Below are positions 1 to 7,216 of a DNA stretch of 22,804 nt, in pieces. The stretch is from a virus, in the IMG/VR virus record IMGVR_UViG_3300013127_000034, positions 1 to 22,804 of that record, one strand, 5' to 3'. The position numbers and the translations under genes are program-made. The notes beneath the pieces were generated by a model. It searched no databases. It saw only the letters and a list, made by a program, of their open reading frames with translations, and was not told where the DNA came from. Every line of letters begins with the position of its first letter. Positions within the stretch are counted from its first letter, which is position 1.

Positions 1-15
1 CTGCCGGGGTTTACC

Positions 16-285
16 ATGAACCACCCCGACGGGACTTCGGACGAGTACGATGCCGATGGTACGCTGCGCAGGCTTCTTACGGAGGGCCCGCTTAGGCCTA
101 AGACCAGCAGCCATCGTCGCATGATCCGCTCTGCAGGTACAAGCACGCAGTTGCGTAAGCTCGCTGCCGATGTACGCGCACACGGCGCCAACATGGACGC
201 CGAGCGCGCTGTAAAAACAGCTAAGATGATTACGGCGGCCGTTGGCCTCGAGCATCTGACAAAGACCCTGAGGACTTCAAAATGA
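16..285 (+). CDS. Small basic protein of unknown function, head gene block
   Basis: I do not recognise this 89-residue protein. It is hydrophilic and rich in Arg, Lys and Thr, with an acidic stretch near the N-terminus (residues 9-15) and a predicted helical second half. It has no signal peptide or membrane segment. Its stop overlaps the start of the next gene in an ATGA junction, so the two are probably translationally coupled and belong to the head operon that runs to the terminator at 2579. The frame stays open to the first base of the window (CTG CCG GGG TTT ACC before the ATG), so the true start may lie upstream and this copy may be partial. Its position before the decoration and capsid genes suggests a role in head assembly, but that is inference only. 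Confidence 0.6.
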   Translation: MNHPDGTSDEYDADGTLRRLLTEGPLRPKTSSHRRMIRSAGTSTQLRKLAADVRAHGANMDAERAVKTAKMITAAVGLEHLTKTLRTSK

Positions 286-638
286 AGTACGCTGAAGTAG
301 CTGATGTTCTCGACGCAGTCGCTGACTACATCGACGGCATCGAGACACAGAAGAAGACCGCTGAGGATAGCGCCAGGAACGAGCGCATCGGCAAGCTCGC
401 TTCGCGCTTCGAAGCGTCCACGGGTGAATCTATCCCCGCTAGCATGAAAGAAAAGCTAGCGGGCCTGGATACTGACACCCTTGATCAGCTACTTAAAGTA
501 GCCAAGAATACTGGGGACTCCCCGACCGCACTCGGCAGTCCTGCAGATCGTGAAGATGCGCCGGTTGCACCCCGTAATACGAAAGAAGCCAGCGCTCAGG
601 CAGATGACCGATTCCTAAGCTGGCTTACCGCTGACTGA
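282..638 (+). CDS. Unknown protein, possible capsid assembly factor
   Basis: This 118-residue protein is hydrophilic and probably mostly helical up to about residue 85, followed by a flexible Pro/Ala/Asp-rich linker and a short C-terminal ADDRFLSWL segment. The start is supported by TGAGGACT at 269-276, five bases before ATG, and by the ATGA overlap with the preceding gene. It lies just upstream of the decoration-like and major capsid genes, where many phages encode a scaffold or prohead core component. The small size and helical character are compatible with that, but no family signature is visible. An ADDRF sequence also occurs in the large polyvalent protein (residues 514-518), which may be chance. 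Confidence 0.65.
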   Translation: MKYAEVADVLDAVADYIDGIETQKKTAEDSARNERIGKLASRFEASTGESIPASMKEKLAGLDTDTLDQLLKVAKNTGDSPTALGSPADREDAPVAPRNTKEASAQADDRFLSWLTAD

Positions 639-690
639 TTACATCAAACTATCCTCAGACAAGTTCTGCAGGTTGTAGGAGAAAAAAGAC

Positions 691-1158
691 ATGGCCGCGC
701 TTACCGACAAGTTCGACGTACTCCGTGGCTGGGAACCCGGAGGTGACGCCGGCGTTGACCAGTCGTTCCCGCCCAACGCGCCTGGCGGCGTACCGGTAAC
801 CCTTCTTCCGGGGTATATCGTGACGCTAGCGCCTGCGGGCACCGTAGACGTGGCGACCTCGCCCGCCGACGTAACTCTCGGCACGGCTGATCCGCGTCAG
901 GTATACGTCGTTGTCGAAGGCAACGGCGCGGACTTCTCGGCGCGCTTCGTCGGTAAGGTAGTGTGCCTCCGTGGCAAGCTCACCATCCGCACGGATAAGC
1001 TGGGCGTAGCCCAGACCTTCCCGGTTGCGGGTAAGGTGACCTACGGCGCCGGTCTCCTCCTGGATAAGGCCCCTGCGGCCACCACGCAGGTCATCGGCAC
1101 TGTCATCGCCAATAACGTCGCGACCAACGGTACGATCGACGTTGAGATCGACATCTGA
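691..1158 (+). CDS. Probable head decoration (capsid-stabilising) protein
   Basis: This 155-residue protein is rich in Val, Gly, Thr and Ala and looks all-beta. It ends in an alternating hydrophobic strand (GTIDVEIDI). It lies immediately upstream of the major capsid protein, the usual position for a decoration protein that binds the outside of the expanded capsid. A strong AGGAG at 677-681 precedes the ATG, and the gap to the capsid gene is only 43 bases, so both are probably expressed together at high level. No lambda gpD-type signature can be claimed by eye, so the call rests on position, size and beta-rich composition. Another small virion protein is the main alternative. Confidence 0.6.
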   Translation: MAALTDKFDVLRGWEPGGDAGVDQSFPPNAPGGVPVTLLPGYIVTLAPAGTVDVATSPADVTLGTADPRQVYVVVEGNGADFSARFVGKVVCLRGKLTIRTDKLGVAQTFPVAGKVTYGAGLLLDKAPAATTQVIGTVIANNVATNGTIDVEIDI

Positions 1159-1201
1159 TCGGTCACCGGCATCTGAACAACTTGAGGACTGAGGAATAAA
1201 A

Positions 1202-2131
1202 ATGACGACTCCGGCGTACCGTACCGAAACTGAGAAGGTCTCGGCGCAGTTCATCAACTCCAACTTCGTGCGCAAGCTCGAGCAGGGCCGCGTGAAGGAA
1301 GCCAGCGAGGAAGGCTCGGCTTTCATCCGCACCAAGCTCCGCCAGGAAGCTTTCGTGCGCGAGATCCTTCCGCCGGTTCTCCTATCGGACGACGAGATCG
1401 ACCGTGACGAGAACACGGATCAGCCGAAGAAGATCGTAGAGAAGGAGCCCGACAGCGTGGCTACCTTCGTACCCTTCTACGGTACGGGCCCCCGCACGCT
1501 CTTCCGCGGACCGCGCTACTCCGTCTTCTTCGGAAAGACCGAGTCGCAGCGCTTCCGCAAGAGCAAGTTCGAGCTGATGACCTATCAGAACGACATCCGC
1601 AAGATCCTCTCGGATAACTCCGTGAAGGACATGGCGGACCAGGAAGATCTGAAGTTCATCCAGACCGCCAACTCGATCCTCGCGGCTGCGCCGGCGCAGG
1701 TCGTTGCGGGCACGGGCTTCAACAGCGCGGCCTTCAAGCTGGGCTTCCAGAACCTCGTAGGCCGCCGCCTCCCGATCGGTAAGCTGCTCATGACCAAGCA
1801 GACTTACTACGAGGCGCTGGACCTCCCGGCCACGAGCGTCGGTAACGACGTAGCGTCGCGTCACTACGCCGAGGGCATCGAGAAGGAAGAGCGCCTTTGG
1901 GGCATTCCGGTCGTCTCGACCATCAAGACCGACATCCTCACGCCGCAGGCCGGCGCGTCGCACTCGGTCTACGTGTTCGCGCCGGAGAACTTCTTCGGCA
2001 ACTTCTTCCTGCTTCAGGACGCGACGCTGTTCATCAAGCAGGAAGCGGACATGATCTTCTTCCACACGTACGCGGCCCCGGGCATCGGTATCGGCAACAC
2101 AGCGTCGCTGTGCCGTATCGACATCGCCTGA
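1202..2131 (+). CDS. Major capsid protein (HK97-fold type, inferred)
   Basis: At 309 residues this has the size and pattern of a phage major capsid protein. There is a charged helical N-terminal arm (about residues 1-60), a mixed central region, a long helix around residues 130-165, and a C-terminal half of beta strands ending in aromatic-rich segments (APENFFGNFFLLQDATLFI near residues 260-278) typical of the P-domain of HK97-like capsids. Two GAGGA sequences (1184-1188 and 1191-1195) lie before the ATG, fitting strong translation. Codon use is more regular than in the neighbours, as expected for the most abundant virion protein. It sits between a decoration-like gene and the end of the head operon. 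No prohead protease or cleavage site can be identified in the window. Confidence 0.8.
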   Translation: MTTPAYRTETEKVSAQFINSNFVRKLEQGRVKEASEEGSAFIRTKLRQEAFVREILPPVLLSDDEIDRDENTDQPKKIVEKEPDSVATFVPFYGTGPRTLFRGPRYSVFFGKTESQRFRKSKFELMTYQNDIRKILSDNSVKDMADQEDLKFIQTANSILAAAPAQVVAGTGFNSAAFKLGFQNLVGRRLPIGKLLMTKQTYYEALDLPATSVGNDVASRHYAEGIEKEERLWGIPVVSTIKTDILTPQAGASHSVYVFAPENFFGNFFLLQDATLFIKQEADMIFFHTYAAPGIGIGNTASLCRIDIA

Positions 2132-2143
2132 TAAGCGGTACCT

Positions 2144-2560
2144 GTGCCGGATCTCTACTGGCTACGTCTGGTTCTTGGGACTGTGCTCGAGCTGCGCAGT
2201 CTCAAGGACTATGGCGGACAACCGCTGGTCTTTAGTTCTCCTGCGTTCATGCGCATGCGAGTGACCAAGGACACGCTCGATAGCGAGCTGGTTCAGCGTT
2301 ACATTGCCATGGGCATGCTGACGTACGAACTCGACGCTGAGCACAGCGCGCCAGCCGCGGCCTCGGCGCCTGCGCCTGTCGCCGCCCCGCCCCCACCGCC
2401 CGCTCCCGAGCCTGCGCCTGAGCCTGAGGTGCCTCCCGTACTAGAGACGCCCTCCGAGGTATCTCCAGAGCTCGCGGTAGCGCCCGCGGCTGAGCCCGCA
2501 GCGGAACCGGCCCCAGAGCCCGCGTCCGAGCCCACGAAGAAAACACCACGGCGTCGCTGA
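2144..2560 (+). CDS. Head-operon protein with Pro/Ala/Glu-rich tail
   Basis: This 138-residue protein starts at a GTG 12 bases after the capsid stop and is the last gene before the terminator at 2579. Residues 1-65 look folded, with a hydrophobic start (YWLRLVLGTVLELRSL) and a helical segment. Residues about 68-130 are almost entirely Ala, Pro and Glu, including repeated PAPEPAPEPE-type units, and the protein ends in a basic KKTPRRR. Such tails are usually extended and surface-exposed. A head fibre, vertex or capsid-surface protein would fit the location, but the folded part is not recognised. No good Shine-Dalgarno is visible, so translation is probably coupled to the capsid gene. Confidence 0.6.
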   Translation: MPDLYWLRLVLGTVLELRSLKDYGGQPLVFSSPAFMRMRVTKDTLDSELVQRYIAMGMLTYELDAEHSAPAAASAPAPVAAPPPPPAPEPAPEPEVPPVLETPSEVSPELAVAPAAEPAAEPAPEPASEPTKKTPRRR

Positions 2561-2578
2561 GCTAAGCGACACACTACG

Positions 2579-2611
2579 AAAAGGCGCGGTCCAGTAGGTC
2601 CGCGCCTTTTT
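2579..2611 (+). terminator. Intrinsic terminator ending the head operon
   Basis: A perfect 11-base inverted repeat (AAAAGGCGCGG at 2579-2589 and CCGCGCCTTTT at 2600-2610) encloses a 10-base loop and is followed by another T. The loop can pair two further bases after a T-T mismatch. The GC core followed by a U-tract is a classic rho-independent terminator. It lies 18 bases after the last head-operon stop codon. Confidence 0.9.
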
Positions 2612-2615
2612 CGCG

Positions 2616-2624
2616 TGGTATACT
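2616..2624 (+). promoter_or_regulatory. Extended -10 promoter for the neck gene block
   Basis: TGG followed by TATACT forms an extended -10 element (TGn plus a 5/6 match to TATAAT) directly behind the terminator. No -35 hexamer is seen at 16-18 bases upstream, consistent with an extended -10 promoter. The ATG at 2637 is only 12 bases downstream, so the 5' leader would be about 5 bases and carry no ribosome-binding site. Confidence 0.45.
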
Positions 2625-2636
2625 CACTACACGGCC

Positions 2637-3200
2637 ATGGCTACACAGACCATAAAGTGGTTACCGTCTACCTCTCCAAATATCGTGGCATACACGATAT
2701 TGAAGAGTGATACGGGCATTGGCGGTACATATACGCAGCTGACGCAGATCCTGAATATGATTTCAGGGCCCAACTGGCTACCTGCGGAGAACTGCTTCTT
2801 CTATAACGACGATCTGGTGCCCTACAGATGGTACCAAATCCAAGTGCTAGATCAGTACGGCAATAGCTCTGCTCCTAGCGCTCCTACACCCTTCCAGGCG
2901 GGCAACGCCCCGGTCGTCACGCCATCGCTGTACGTGACTGCACTAACCGAGAACAGCGGTGGAACCAACAACTTGCAATACGTCACTCAGGGCGGTACGC
3001 CCATCGGTGGCGCAACCATCCGGGTGTATCGCAAGCTAGATTGGGACACCAAAAAATACAGCAAAGTGGTGGGCACGGCAGTCACTGCGGCCACAGGTGG
3101 CTGGGCCGCTCCAGTGTTTGTAGAGCCCGGCGAAACCTATACAATCGTCTTCGAAAAGACCTACGAATACGGTCCTGACCGCACAGAAATCACGGTATAA
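2637..3200 (+). CDS. Fibronectin type III-like virion protein (neck region)
   Basis: The 187-residue protein appears to have two beta-sandwich domains. Residues about 3-88 follow an FN3-like pattern: a Trp-containing first strand, a turn with GTYTQL, FYNDD, then PYRWYQIQVLD and YGNSSAPS near the domain end. Residues 95-187 contain a repeated beta pattern (GGTPIGGATIRVYRKLD, then a GETYTIVFEKTYEYGP strand) resembling Ig-like or carboxypeptidase-regulatory-like modules of phage surface proteins. It is the first gene after the head terminator and starts 12 bases after a -10 element with no Shine-Dalgarno. The N-terminal half resembles that of the 278-residue protein at 7217, suggesting related roles in the neck or on the tail. 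The exact function is unknown. Confidence 0.6.
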   Translation: MATQTIKWLPSTSPNIVAYTILKSDTGIGGTYTQLTQILNMISGPNWLPAENCFFYNDDLVPYRWYQIQVLDQYGNSSAPSAPTPFQAGNAPVVTPSLYVTALTENSGGTNNLQYVTQGGTPIGGATIRVYRKLDWDTKKYSKVVGTAVTAATGGWAAPVFVEPGETYTIVFEKTYEYGPDRTEITV

Positions 3201-3202
3201 AC

Positions 3203-3727
3203 ATGCCCAGTCTGAAAACCGCTGCACAAGTCAGGATCCAACACTGGACCACCGTCCAGATGTGGATGACCCCCGGCGCACAATTCACAGACGCACTGCC
3301 TGCAGATGTAGTTGGAGGCACTGGTTTAGTGTTTGAGCGTGGGGTGTGGAAGTACCCGCAACAAGGAGTTGGCGGGCGTTTTAGGGTGAGCTCGGCGCAA
3401 AGCGCGCCGGTACGCCTGGTAGGCCTCATGGCGGACTTCGGCGCCTCGACGGCATGGACTCTCTCGATCAACGGCTTCGACGGTTCGGGAGCACGTCCCG
3501 ACAACACGTCTGGAGAGCCCTACGCTGCAGGAGACGCTCCCTTGTTCCGCGAGGGGGACATTCAAGTAGCGTCGGGCACAGACCGCTATCTCGCGCTGAA
3601 TCTCAACAGCGCAGCTAACGGCGTGTTCGCGATCGTGCTACCTGGACAAGACGTCGTACTCACTACAGCCGCAGGAGTCGCGCCTATCGCGCGTATGACC
3701 TTCGGACTTTGCGGCGATTTCTACTGA
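3203..3727 (+). CDS. Beta-rich virion protein of unknown function
   Basis: This 174-residue protein starts two bases after the preceding stop and has no recognisable Shine-Dalgarno, so it is probably translated by coupling. The composition is Gly, Ala, Val and Thr rich with many alternating hydrophobic positions, and no membrane segment or signal peptide. The central part (VRLVGLMADFGASTAWTL, then DRYLALNLNSAANGVFAIVL) looks like a jelly-roll or similar sandwich. The position between an FN3-like protein and a connector-like protein points to a virion or adsorption component. I do not recognise a family. Confidence 0.55.
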   Translation: MPSLKTAAQVRIQHWTTVQMWMTPGAQFTDALPADVVGGTGLVFERGVWKYPQQGVGGRFRVSSAQSAPVRLVGLMADFGASTAWTLSINGFDGSGARPDNTSGEPYAAGDAPLFREGDIQVASGTDRYLALNLNSAANGVFAIVLPGQDVVLTTAAGVAPIARMTFGLCGDFY

Positions 3728-3736
3728 GCGTTAGTC

Positions 3737-4216
3737 ATGCCCATAGTCGCAACGCCGGCCACGCCGATCATCGTGACTACGGATCAAGTCCGTAGGTTCA
3801 TGCGCGACTACCCCGATAAGAACATCCTGCTCGATGACGTCGAATTCAGCCAGGAAGACGTCAATCAGGGCATTGAGATGGTCACGTCGAAATACAACGC
3901 CGTGACTCCTCAAACAACGATGTTTCCGTCTACATGGCCCAGCCACCTACAGTACGTGCTGTTGCTTGGTGTGGCCGCGTACCTGATAAAGAGCTGCGCC
4001 TTCTTGCAGCTACGGAACCAAGCTACCTACCAAGATGGCGACATCGCGCCCATCGGCATCGACGACAAATACCCGCTGTATCTACAGTTCGCCCAAGCGC
4101 TGCAGGCGGAGTGGGACGAGATGGTGCGTGGGATAAAGACGCAAAACAACCTGGAGTGCGCTTACGGATCCCTGTCCTCGGGGTATCGCAACGTGTCCAG
4201 GTTCCACCAAAGTTAG
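3737..4216 (+). CDS. Probable head-tail connector or neck adaptor protein
   Basis: The 159-residue protein has an N-terminal segment (TTDQVRRFMRDYPDKN) followed by LLDDVEFSQEDVNQGIEMV and a helix-rich remainder, including a hydrophobic helix at about residues 70-88. The pattern of an alpha-helical small protein with a 'defines a short arm, then DDVEFS and a helix leading to the rest' order resembles phage head-completion or adaptor proteins of the gp6/gp15 type, from memory rather than from an alignment. Its place among head-to-tail genes agrees. It lies 9 bases after the previous gene with no clear Shine-Dalgarno. Other neck functions are possible. Confidence 0.5.
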   Translation: MPIVATPATPIIVTTDQVRRFMRDYPDKNILLDDVEFSQEDVNQGIEMVTSKYNAVTPQTTMFPSTWPSHLQYVLLLGVAAYLIKSCAFLQLRNQATYQDGDIAPIGIDDKYPLYLQFAQALQAEWDEMVRGIKTQNNLECAYGSLSSGYRNVSRFHQS

Positions 4217-4225
4217 GCGGATCCC

Positions 4226-4879
4226 ATGGTTACTGCTGCCTACGCAATGGGTTGTCTGGCTGCCCGCCTCAAGCTGGGAACGGCTGCGGGAGCTATCGAA
4301 TACGCTCCTGGCCCTCCGGGCGAAACTCCGACCAACAACGACAACATGGTGCAAGAGCAGCAACTCCACGCGAAGCGTGAGCCTGCCCCGGCGTTCATGG
4401 TGCCCAAGATGGCCAGCCAATCTGACGCCGGGTACGCGCAGTATGGTGACGGTCTGTACGGTGTAGGCGCTGCTGACGCTAACCGCCTGCTGGTAGACCG
4501 TGATCTACGCAACCGCCTCTCTATTCAGAGGGCCTTTGACACCAACAACAACCTGGACGCGTCGTTCGGCCCCGAGCCCGCAATGACGCAGCCGCACGGC
4601 TCTGAGAAAGCCGCGGCTGCGGCCGCGACGTTTGGCGTAGGCGGCGGGATGCGTTCTGGCGGCATGTCCGGAATGACGAGCGCCAACTCCCTGATGGGCA
4701 ACGACGGCATGCCTCAGCTGAATGCGCCCAAGATGGGGCGTGGCATGCACTTGGACCCTCGGGCGGATAAGCCCCCGGGCATGAATCTACAGCACGGGAT
4801 TCAGACTGCGTCAGGCGCTTACGACATGAGTAGCTCCGCGGGATCTCCTGTTCGCCGGTTCCAAGGGAACCCGCTCTGA
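4226..4879 (+). CDS. Unknown virion-region protein with shared N-terminal motif
   Basis: This 217-residue protein is low in regular structure: rich in Gly, Met, Ala, Asn and Pro, with a Gly/Met-rich stretch around residues 137-160 and many short PHG, GMQ and NAPK-like turns. The N-terminus (A5-Y6 onward, AYAMGCLAARLKLG) matches the N-terminal motif of the proteins at 11567 and 14001. That could be a targeting or assembly signal for the virion. It ends one base before the start of the polyvalent protein and is probably in the same operon. GCGGA upstream of the ATG at 4226 gives only a weak ribosome-binding site. No function can be assigned. Confidence 0.55.
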   Translation: MVTAAYAMGCLAARLKLGTAAGAIEYAPGPPGETPTNNDNMVQEQQLHAKREPAPAFMVPKMASQSDAGYAQYGDGLYGVGAADANRLLVDRDLRNRLSIQRAFDTNNNLDASFGPEPAMTQPHGSEKAAAAAATFGVGGGMRSGGMSGMTSANSLMGNDGMPQLNAPKMGRGMHLDPRADKPPGMNLQHGIQTASGAYDMSSSAGSPVRRFQGNPL

Positions 4880-4880
4880 T

Positions 4881-7184
4881 ATGCGCCGCGCCCCGCAAAG
4901 GCCGGGCAAGCTAGCGTCCGCGCCCGAAATGGGCTCGGCCATGTACAGCCCTTTGTCTAGCGCCACGGGCGATTCTGGGCGTAGCCATGGACGCACTAAC
5001 GATGATCCGGCTAATAACGCAGCGTCTGCTTTTGAAGAACAGCAGAAGCAGCTGCTGAATCACCCGCACAACGAAGCGCACCCGTTTCCGGTAGGGGCTA
5101 ATCAAAGTGCTTTGTTGAAGAGTGCCGCTGAGGACTGGACTAAGAAACTACTCGAGTCTTCGTCCTTGCCGCTGCGCACAGACCCCGAGCTAATTGCCGC
5201 AGCAGACGGTGGGCCTGCTTTTGGTAACGACAAGGGCTCCAAGTTCATCGTACATGACCCGGCGCAAGGACACAGCTGGCCAGGTCTAGCGCATGAACTA
5301 GGTCACGCAGACATAGACGATACCCTGCTAGGGCAAATAGGCCACTCCCGCGCAGCTGACTGGGCCCTAAAAGCTACACCTTTTGTGGGCCTGGCTCAGG
5401 GTTTTGCCGGCGTACGTTGGCCCACAACACTAGCTACCGCAGGGCTGTTGGCGGCCCCGCGAATAGGTGCGGAGCTGGGCGCAGACTACCAAGGATATCA
5501 GCGACTAAAGCGTTTGGGGGCTGACGACGCTACACTGCGCGAATATCTATCGAGCATTGCGTTGCCTCAAGCCAGTTATGCAGCAATGCCCTTGTTAGCT
5601 ACCGGCGCTAACAGGGCAGCTAATTTCGCTATGAAAGCGGCCAAGCACAAGCTCGCTCGCCGCATGAAGTTTCAAGGCCTAGACATCAGCATTGAAACTG
5701 ACGTAGGGGACAAACGCGAATGGTACGACCCACACGAAGATAAACACGGCGTGACCGTGATGAAGTACCCGTATGGGTACATACGTAAAACACTAGGGAC
5801 TGACGGCGATCACGTAGACGTGTACGTAGGCCCCGACGAAGGTGCTTCGTATGTTTACGTGATCAATCAGATGAAAGCGCCGGAGTTTAAGGAGTTTGAC
5901 GAGCAGAAGTGCATGCTCGGTTTCCCGAATGCCGCGGCTGCCAAGTCGGCGTACCTGAAGCAGTACAACAACCCTCGCTTCTTCGGTTCAATGAAGAAAA
6001 TGTCGCTCGAGGACTTCCGGGCGAAGGTCCTCGACAAGAAGAACCACGGCGAAAAGGTGGCGGCGAAGGCGGTCTATTACCACGGCAGTCCGCACAAGCT
6101 GACGACCCTCCGTGGCGGCTCCTGGGTGACCCCGCACAAGGAGGACGCCGCCGTCTTCGGTGCGCCGTGGGGCAGCAAGGACCTGCACCACAAGGGCGGT
6201 GATGATGGCCGTCCTCCGCAGCAGCTCGACTTCAAGAAAGAGCCGCCGAAGGATCACCCCGTCTACGTCTACGAGGTCAGCGGCAACGTGAAGCCAGCCC
6301 TGACGAACACCGGGCGGGAGTACGACTGGAATCGCCAGCTCACTGCTGAGACCCCGGTGAAGTTGGTTGAGGTGATCCCGTCGTGGCATGACCGCTTCAT
6401 CAGGAAGGAAGCGGCCCACGCCGACGACCGCTTCGCCGAACGCAGCACTCTGGGCAAGCCCCACCTGAAGACACTGCGCGACGTCCTTCACGCAGCCGAT
6501 CCGCACAAGCTGCCTGAGAAGTTCACCGTGCCTCTCGTTGATGGGAGCAAGGCGGTGGTGATGCGCACGCCAGGATCTACACCCAAGCTGACGCTCAAGA
6601 CCGTCTTGTCGGCGCGCATGAAGTCCAAGGATCCAGTGATTACGGTAGACACGCTGCATTCGGCTAAGCATGCGGCTCTATCTGATTCGCAGATCATGGA
6701 CCTAGCAGGCTTCAAGCAGACCTCAGACGCCAACGTGTCCGAGTCCCAAGTAGCTCGCGGAACTCGGGTGGAGAAAGAACACACCGATCGGGCGGGCATC
6801 GCGCGGCAAATAGCCGTAGATCATCTCAACGAGCGCCCCGATTACTACAAGCTACTCGAGCGTCACGTAGAGAATGCGCCGCCCGGCGCCGGTAACAAGC
6901 TAGCCAGCTTGCGAGACTACCTCGCTAAGCGCGCTTCGGACTTCAGCGCCTTCAGCCCTACCAACACAGCCACACGCGGCCCGGGCCCTACCCACAACCA
7001 AGTGCCCGGCGACTTCCTAGGGCTGCCCATGAGCCAGCCCGGCGGTTACCGGAAAATCGTTGGGGGTCACCCAGAGGTACCGGACGAGGGTATAGCGCGC
7101 ACGTTTAGGTTCCACGACGAACCCACGGACACGTATACTATGGACGGCAACACCGCTGCGCAGCCGAGCGGGCCCGCCGTATAG
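4881..7184 (+). CDS. Multidomain polyvalent protein: metalloprotease-, pyrophosphatase- and ADP-ribosyltransferase-like
   Basis: This 767-residue protein has several parts. Residues 1-110 are a disordered-looking N-terminus. Residues about 120-250 hold HELGH (138-142), a zinc metalloprotease core, followed by hydrophobic helices and AELGADYQGYQRL, in the position of the second metal-binding helix of YugP-like peptidases. Residues 262-385 match the inorganic pyrophosphatase-like domain of phage polyvalent proteins: YGYI at 298-301, DGDHVDV at 308-314 (compare the pyrophosphatase DGDPxD signature) and DEQKCMLGF from 340. Residues about 396-510 begin YYHGSP (399-404), then GSWVT and DAAVFG, an ADP-ribosyltransferase-like pattern. 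Residues 513-585 (HADDRFAER onward) are a further small unassigned domain, and the C-terminus contains LRDYLAKRA (677-685). The gene sits among neck genes, so the product may be packaged and injected. Domain calls are by eye. GTA and CTA codons vanish between about 5840 and 6640. Confidence 0.7.
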   Translation: MRRAPQRPGKLASAPEMGSAMYSPLSSATGDSGRSHGRTNDDPANNAASAFEEQQKQLLNHPHNEAHPFPVGANQSALLKSAAEDWTKKLLESSSLPLRTDPELIAAADGGPAFGNDKGSKFIVHDPAQGHSWPGLAHELGHADIDDTLLGQIGHSRAADWALKATPFVGLAQGFAGVRWPTTLATAGLLAAPRIGAELGADYQGYQRLKRLGADDATLREYLSSIALPQASYAAMPLLATGANRAANFAMKAAKHKLARRMKFQGLDISIETDVGDKREWYDPHEDKHGVTVMKYPYGYIRKTLGTDGDHVDVYVGPDEGASYVYVINQMKAPEFKEFDEQKCMLGFPNAAAAKSAYLKQYNNPRFFGSMKKMSLEDFRAKVLDKKNHGEKVAAKAVYYHGSPHKLTTLRGGSWVTPHKEDAAVFGAPWGSKDLHHKGGDDGRPPQQLDFKKEPPKDHPVYVYEVSGNVKPALTNTGREYDWNRQLTAETPVKLVEVIPSWHDRFIRKEAAHADDRFAERSTLGKPHLKTLRDVLHAADPHKLPEKFTVPLVDGSKAVVMRTPGSTPKLTLKTVLSARMKSKDPVITVDTLHSAKHAALSDSQIMDLAGFKQTSDANVSESQVARGTRVEKEHTDRAGIARQIAVDHLNERPDYYKLLERHVENAPPGAGNKLASLRDYLAKRASDFSAFSPTNTATRGPGPTHNQVPGDFLGLPMSQPGGYRKIVGGHPEVPDEGIARTFRFHDEPTDTYTMDGNTAAQPSGPAV

Positions 7185-7216
7185 CCCGTCCTACCGCCCT
7201 AGTATGACGCTCTCCG

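Noticed and set aside
1382-2065. Long minus-strand frame opposite the major capsid gene
   Set aside because: Arg/Leu/Val-rich antisense frame; no plausible start signal and fully inside the capsid gene.
5988-6671. 227-codon minus-strand frame opposite the polyvalent gene
   Set aside because: It is a shadow of the atypical-codon patch, with no domain, ribosome-binding site or operon context.
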